From: Zychaea mexicana
Lineage: Eukaryota > Mucoromycota > Mucoromycetes > Mucorales > Lichtheimiaceae
Direction of reading: 5' to 3'
Length of the DNA stretch: 64,000 nucleotides
NCBI RefSeq assembly: GCF_025766255.1
Contig: NW_026516749.1
Span: forward strand, 124,001-188,000
In this document: piece by piece, positions 58,901-64,000 of the stretch
Position numbering within the stretch: position 1 is the first letter of the stretch
Layout: every line of letters begins with the position of its first letter
Program-made: the position numbers and the translations under genes
Notes under the pieces: generated by a model
What the model saw: the letters and a program-made list of their open reading frames with translations, nothing else
Told to the model about the DNA's origin: nothing
The model's database searches: none

Positions 58901-60931
58901 CAGCGACTTGACCAAAGCATTTCGACTCCTTGATATCCTTGAGCAACTTGGTGAGTTTGAGGTAAAACACCCAAGTTGCAATATCTGGTCGGTCGTATGC
59001 TTGCTGGCTAGGAAGAAGCTCCGCAACGATTTCAGGCCATCTTGGATTGCAAGTAAACGTAATGAAAAGCGTTGGGTTACCCCACTGGCGAACGATTGCT
59101 AACCCATCCTGTAGCATCTGCTTCATGTAGCGAGGGCCACCTGTAAACGACGCTGGCAAAATGACTGCACGACCAATTTGCCTGGGATCGACGTTATCAC
59201 CAACACCACTATACACCTCAGCACGTATCGTTCGTTGGTGGGTGAGGATGAAGTTAAGGCGAGAAAATTCGATACATACGTAGTTGTCAACCACCATCTG
59301 CTGGAAGAGACGCCCATAGTAGTGCAGGAACGATTCGCAGTCGCCATTACGGATCATGAGCAAGTACGTGCAATGCTCACGCAGCATTACTTGGATCGTG
59401 TCGTGAGACACTGACTCGTAAGTCAAACCTTGGAACCATCCAGTGTCACCAAACGGAAACATGAGGACGTAATGGAGTGGCATATACGATGCGTGCAAGG
59501 AGCTGATACGACGAAGACCTTCTGCACGATCGTGAATGACGAAGTCATGCTCCCGTGCAGTGCCATCCACAGTACGTTCTACCACCATTGCTGCTACTTC
59601 AGGGTAACCCTGTTGATCGTAGCGACGGCCCAAGTCGCTTTGACGAATTACAGCCTGAAGTGTTCCAAGTGGCTGATCACCGTGGGTTTCGACAGCAGAT
59701 ACGAATGTGCGCGCCAAAGGATTGTGCATCTCCATTACACCTTGCAGCATTTCGATCGTCTCGCGGAGGAGCCCAGAATACAAAGTCGTACGTCTTGCCA
59801 ATTGCTCCTGTGTATCTGCGAAATAGATCTGCGAATAGTTCGCTTGCGCCTGGTTATCAGGTCTTAGCGCACCAACAGCATGATACAATGTACCATTGAT
59901 ACGGTAAGTGGGTACGCCGCCTGCACCACTTGCTAAGACAGGATCGACGTTGCCACCAAGAATGGATGCAAATGCAAACATACTGTTATATGCCCTGATG
60001 TTGGTATGGAAGTTGATACTAACGGGATCATTACTGTTACGATTCATTAGGAGGTCACGGAGAGGAACAGGAGGAGTGCGAGGAATTGGCAGCTGGATCT
60101 TTCCAGAAAGGCAGCAGAGACCAAAGCGAGGTCTGCGTATGGATGATATCGTAAGCTTTTCATCTAACCACATTAGTGCACCACAATATGGACAAACAGT
60201 ATCCATACGTGGCAACACATGATGATGGAAGGAGTCGCCGGCAGTATAGCATACGTTTGGCCCAAAAACGTCTTCTGGATCAAAGGGGACTACATGCGCA
60301 ATGCGGTATTGCGCCCCATGCTCATGCTCGACATTGCTTGGGTTAAACGGACAGAGGCAGTGGGTGTGGCGTGTGTGCGTTGGTGCCCAGCAACTGGAGC
60401 AACGTGTAACTAGTGGGGTGGCAGTAACAGCAGCAGGCGTTGCTGGAGGAGGATTAGCGGCAGGTGTAGGTGGAGGAGACGGAGAGTTGGTAGCGACGAC
60501 AGGAGGCGGCTGAGCGTTGATAGTGGCAGGTGGTGCTGGTAGAGGAGGAGTGGATGGCTGAGCATCGACGGCAACAATGGTGGCAGCTGCTGAAGAAAGA
60601 GAAGTAGGAAGTGCGGCAACTGTAGTTTTATCAGCAACAATATTATATACCAAACTGATCAATTCAGGTAAAATACCTTGGTTGCGAGGGTTAAGGGGGC
60701 AAAGCCCGTAGGAACGTCTTTGGTGGGTGGTCGAGCCACAGACGCAAGTTCTCGAAGTAGTAGGATCGGTGGGGTCTTCAAAAACAATCTATATAGCGAT
60801 TTCTCAAAGTAAACAGAGTGCAGTAGTTTAAATATATATAGATGCGTAAAATATACATTGCCTACTCTACGACGAACATTGCGAGAATGAGTGGGGCATG
60901 GTCTATTGTCTTCATTTGAACCATAGTTACA
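55925..60931 (-). pseudogene. Helitron Rep/Pif1-like helicase, decayed
   Basis: Rolling-circle transposon protein that nicks and unwinds DNA. The 5' part has an exon ending at 60866 (CNYGSNEDNRPCPTH), an intron to 60789, then a long exon from 60788 with Cys/His clusters. The Helitron N-terminal/Rep region follows, with the HUH motif in LLHVHILVI (about 58840). The Pif1-type helicase shows Walker A VNGAGGTGKSQLF (about 57330), GGDFCQVLPVV (about 56970), TIHKAQDQTL and YVALSRAT (about 56110). The end is Pro/Gln-rich. Breaks: in-frame TGA at 58599-58601, one-base losses near 58512 and near 57188. Otherwise the frames are long and clean, so decay is recent. Start codon not identified; element termini not fixed. 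Confidence 0.9.
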
Positions 60932-62139
60932 GTTTTAATGAGTAGTAGATTGCTTCAACACGCCAACAAAAAAAAATTAGTTATCATAGTGGATTTAAGT
61001 TTTTTGCAACGATTTTCAAGAAAAAGCCTCAAACATTGTTAGCAATTGATTAAGTCAAGTAACACACCTCTTGCGAATTCATCGTACTATTGAATATTTG
61101 AAAGCACAGTAATTTGTATTAAAAGGCAACAACGTAATATGCACACGTTCCTGAATAGTGAAAAAAGACGCTTTGTACGGGCAAACAGAAAACAAACATG
61201 TTGCTATTTCCAAATCCGGTTTTTACGCTGGGATTGAAAAGCTGTTTTACTGAGGAATTGCCTACAGGATGACCATATTTGGATTTTACGCTGGGATTGA
61301 AATCGTAAGGACCATGCTCTATTTAATAGTAGATAATAATCCTAAGATGGATGAAGGTATAACTATAAACTTGAGAGAAATGTTTTGTAATATGTATTAT
61401 TCTAAAATTATTAGAAAATATTATTAATACTATTTTTTCTTCCTTTTTAAAAATATGTATTAAATTAGAATCTTTAACAATGTTATTTCATAGAAAAATT
61501 TTATTTAAAAAAAATATCATAAGCTATTATAGAAAAATAAATTATTAATATAATATTATTATACAAGATATGTTAACTTTAAAATAAGAGTAAAAATTAA
61601 TATATTTAGTTTAAAATAAAAATAATTTTAAATGTTTCTCTGAAGTGAAAGGGTGCAGTCTGCTTATACATTATATATTCAATAGGGAACTAAACAATAA
61701 ATATAGATTGATTGGTATATTTAGTAAGGAATAAGTTATTGTTGTTGAGAACACATAATGAGCTTGTCCACCTTATATAACTCATTATCTTTTAATTTCA
61801 TTATCTAGCCCCCAATATTTCACAAGCAAGTTATTCAATCACCCCTAATTCCTTTTTATGTCTTTTTCTAATCTATAAATTTTTATTTATTTATATTATA
61901 GCTTTTTTATTTGTTATCTATTTTTTTAATCTATAAAAAATTGTCATAATTAATTTAAAAAGAATATTATTAAAACAAAACATATTTATAATAAAAATTA
62001 TATCAAATTATTGAAATTATTTAAAATTAAAACATAAAATATATAAATAATATTCTTAACATCTATATTCAATATTATCATTTATAATATATATAGTACT
62101 ATATTCTGATACTAATGATTATTCTCCATAGTAATACTT
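60932..62139. other. AT-rich gene-free stretch
   Basis: No coding frame is supported. Between 61200 and 61310 the phrase TTTTACGCTGGGATTGAAA occurs twice (61220 and 61285). From 61310 to 62110 the DNA is extremely AT-rich, similar in character to 21970-22450. The left edge of the uncharacterised-family gene relic begins near 62136. Confidence 0.5.
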
Positions 62140-63530
62140 CCCGCCATCAAATCCCTCGAAAGCAATGGTCAAGTTGCTTTACAAGCTGTCGTTGACAAAC
62201 TGGAGAAAGAAATAGCAGGCAGTTTGAAAGGAGTTTCCCAAGAAAAAGACGTGCTTAGAAATTGGAGGAAGTCGATTTTACAATGTGCCTTGTCTATGCT
62301 AGAACTTAGATATAACTAACACTGACTTGCATTTTTACAAATAGATTCGATCAGACCATGTATCCTAGAAAAGTGTTTGAGATCTTGTAGTATCAGACGA
62401 TACTTTTCTTGATCCTACGTCCTCCAGTTCTGGTTCCAAGAGCACTACCACCAAAGCCAACGCCAAACTGTCACTAGTACAGTAAAAATATGTAGCAGAA
62501 ACATTTGAAAAAATCGCTGACGCAGATAAATGGTGCTTGAACCTGAAAGGAGATGAAAGAAGATATATAGAAGAAGGAATATACAAAGTTGCATTACAGT
62601 ACGAATTCCACCAGTAAGTTTATAGGGATAAATTAAACAATCTGAATAAGTTAGACAAGAACTTACATGTTGAATAATGCGTAATATATTAATGATAGTC
62701 CCGTTCACTGCCTCATCATCGATCCCACAGATGCTGTATGGAAAGACATCTTCTCACCTGAAGATTTAAACGCGATCATCAACTTTAAGAAGCCCATGCG
62801 TCCCAAACTTCCTGCCAATTTTGAGGAGTATTTACTCTCATACAATGGAAAGGTGAGTCGCTTATATGCCAAACAGTAAATGCGTAAGAATAAGGTGCTG
62901 AAACAGTGTTTATTATTATAATATTATAGAAGGATGTCAAGAGTTTGGTGGCTCGGTGACGCGAAGTGGATTTTGATCCGTTTGAAGCGCCAGAGTTGTA
63001 TTGGGCACATAAAGCTATTGTTGAGGCCTCAGATCTGTTTGTTTACAACTACTTGCCTTTCCAAGATCACAGCGAAAGTGATTTAATTCACCGGATTTGG
63101 GAGTTTGTAGAAAAATGTTTTGACGGCTCCAGTCTCAAGGTTCAAAGGTTAGTGATTTCAACATTAGGAACATGTAATTGTATCATGCGACATGTCATCT
63201 GGTTAATTACTAATTATATGCTTTGTTATAGTGGTGAGAAAGGCAGTACAGCTTCTGGAGAGCGAAGAAATGCGACCCGTGGATCGAGCATTAGTTCCAC
63301 TGGTCAACTAGCGCACAAGTGCATGGGCACAAGGGTAGATATGCGCTTCTCGTCGAATGGTCGCGAATACGGATGCACAGAAGCCGGGTTGTCAAATGAC
63401 ATTAACAGCACTAAGACGATCCAAGAAGGAAGAATGAAGCTGCCTCACACCATGAAAGATATGTTTGTGCATCTCGTCGCTGAAGCCCCATCTGCGATTC
63501 GCAATATCAAGGTAGTGGCTTCTTGATCTC
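62140..63530 (+). pseudogene. Multi-exon relic of an uncharacterised Mucoromycota gene family (C-terminal part)
   Basis: Coding-like segments on the plus strand: about 62140-62310 (LEKEIAGSLKGVSQEKDVLRNW), 62345-62613, 62701-62851, 62932-63146 (DFDPFEAPELYWAHKAIVEA) and 63233-63526 (KCMGTRVDMRFSSNGREYGC, MKLPHTMKDMFVHLVAEAP). GT..AG introns lie between the last three (62614-62700, 62852-62931, 63147-63232). I remember this pattern as a large, function-unknown family in Mucorales. Breaks: a TAG with a likely indel near 62388, TAA near 62483, and TGA near 62958. The donor after the first exon is lost. The 6900-7400 fragment appears to be from a related gene. Function unknown. Confidence 0.55.
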
Positions 63531-63719
63531 TGGTAAGTGTTTTTTTTATTTGAATGACTTTATGTTGTGTCGATTCGTGCGGGATAGTGGAGGTTAACCC
63601 TTAGTTGCTGTTTTTATTAAAAGTAAAGACTTGAGAATAAATTAAGGGTTGAGATTTATTCTTGTGGTTGAAAATTTTTAAAATTGAATTTATATATATA
63701 TAAAAAGATATTATAAAAT

Positions 63720-64000
63720 ATGGAAACTAAAATAAATTTTGAAGAACAAATAAATAATGAAGTAGATAAAAGTATTATTAATAATTGGGAATTTTTAGAT
63801 ATAAATTGGCCAAAATTAAATTATAATTATAAACATAGAACTGAGTTAAAACATATAAAACATATAGATGAAATTAAAGAAGAATTAGTTAATAAATTAG
63901 GTTATATTTCAATTTTTTTCTTTTTAATAGTAATATATACAAACAAAGAATACCTAGGTCCATATTTTGAAATAGAAAAGGGTTTATTTTTATTATACTA
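63720..64000 (+). CDS. DDE4-type transposase, second copy, 5' end only (cut by window end)
   Basis: An open frame runs from ATG 63720 to the window edge (94 codons) without a stop. It aligns by eye with the N-terminus of the decayed transposase at 3124: WEFLDINWPK against WTFLDKSWPK, KHRTE against NHRTV, and YLGPYFEIEKGLFLLY against YPGPYREIEKGLALLY. The two are clearly paralogous but well diverged. The 5' flank is AT-rich as at 2980-3120. This copy may be intact; the catalytic core lies outside the window. Confidence 0.75.
   Translation, partial: METKINFEEQINNEVDKSIINNWEFLDINWPKLNYNYKHRTELKHIKHIDEIKEELVNKLGYISIFFFLIVIYTNKEYLGPYFEIEKGLFLLY

Noticed and set aside
1..64000. tRNA, rRNA, CRISPR array
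   Set aside because: Read by eye on both strands; no cloverleaf with a GGTTCGA-type T arm, no rRNA-like block, and no short regularly spaced repeats with unique spacers. A dedicated tRNA scan would be needed to exclude a diverged one.

Overview
This is eukaryotic, fungal DNA. Host genes have many short GT-AG introns, and the best-conserved ones (glutamate synthase GLT1, alpha-phosphoglucomutase, a SET9-type H4K20 methyltransferase, a CX5R tyrosine phosphatase, a secreted double-psi beta-barrel protein) are all fungal in type. The mobile gene families (DDE4 transposase, MULE with OTU domain, Crypton with GCR1_C domain, Helitron) and a lineage-specific uncharacterised gene family point to Mucoromycota, probably a Mucorales-like genome. 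That placement is inferred from remembered family resemblance, not from a search.

Layout. Positions 1-25,600 are transposon-dominated. In order they hold a 1-kb fold-back element; a C2H2 gene fragment; an AT-rich block with a DDE4 transposase carrying a chromodomain, convergent with a CRESS-type Rep/SF3 helicase relic and a small membrane-protein frame; a fragment of the uncharacterised family; two tandem satellite arrays (144 bp x8, then about 170 bp x4); a large broken gene joining C2H2 fingers, a tyrosine-recombinase-like region, a RecQ helicase and C-terminal zinc knuckles, with a Harbinger-type MITE inside it; a Crypton-F gene; and a complete but decayed pogo element with perfect TIRs.

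Positions 25,666-44,237 are the host gene island. GLT1 (minus, 9 exons) and phosphoglucomutase (plus) are divergent across a 615-bp gap. They are followed by a small minus-strand exon, the tyrosine phosphatase, a histidine-rich protein, SET9 (7 exons) and the secreted protein.

From 44,238 to the end, a long gene-poor stretch leads into a second mobile cluster: a MULE with about 100-bp TIRs encoding transposase plus SWIM finger plus OTU protease-like domain, a second decayed MULE relative, the second (inverted) copy of the 1-kb fold-back element, a zinc-knuckle fragment, a decayed Helitron, a multi-exon relic of the uncharacterised family, and the open 5' end of a second DDE4 transposase cut by the window edge.

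The host genes look intact. Every recognised complete transposon gene is broken. In five of them all 15 in-frame stops could come from CAA, CAG or CGA by a single C-to-T change, which suggests cytosine deamination rather than random decay.
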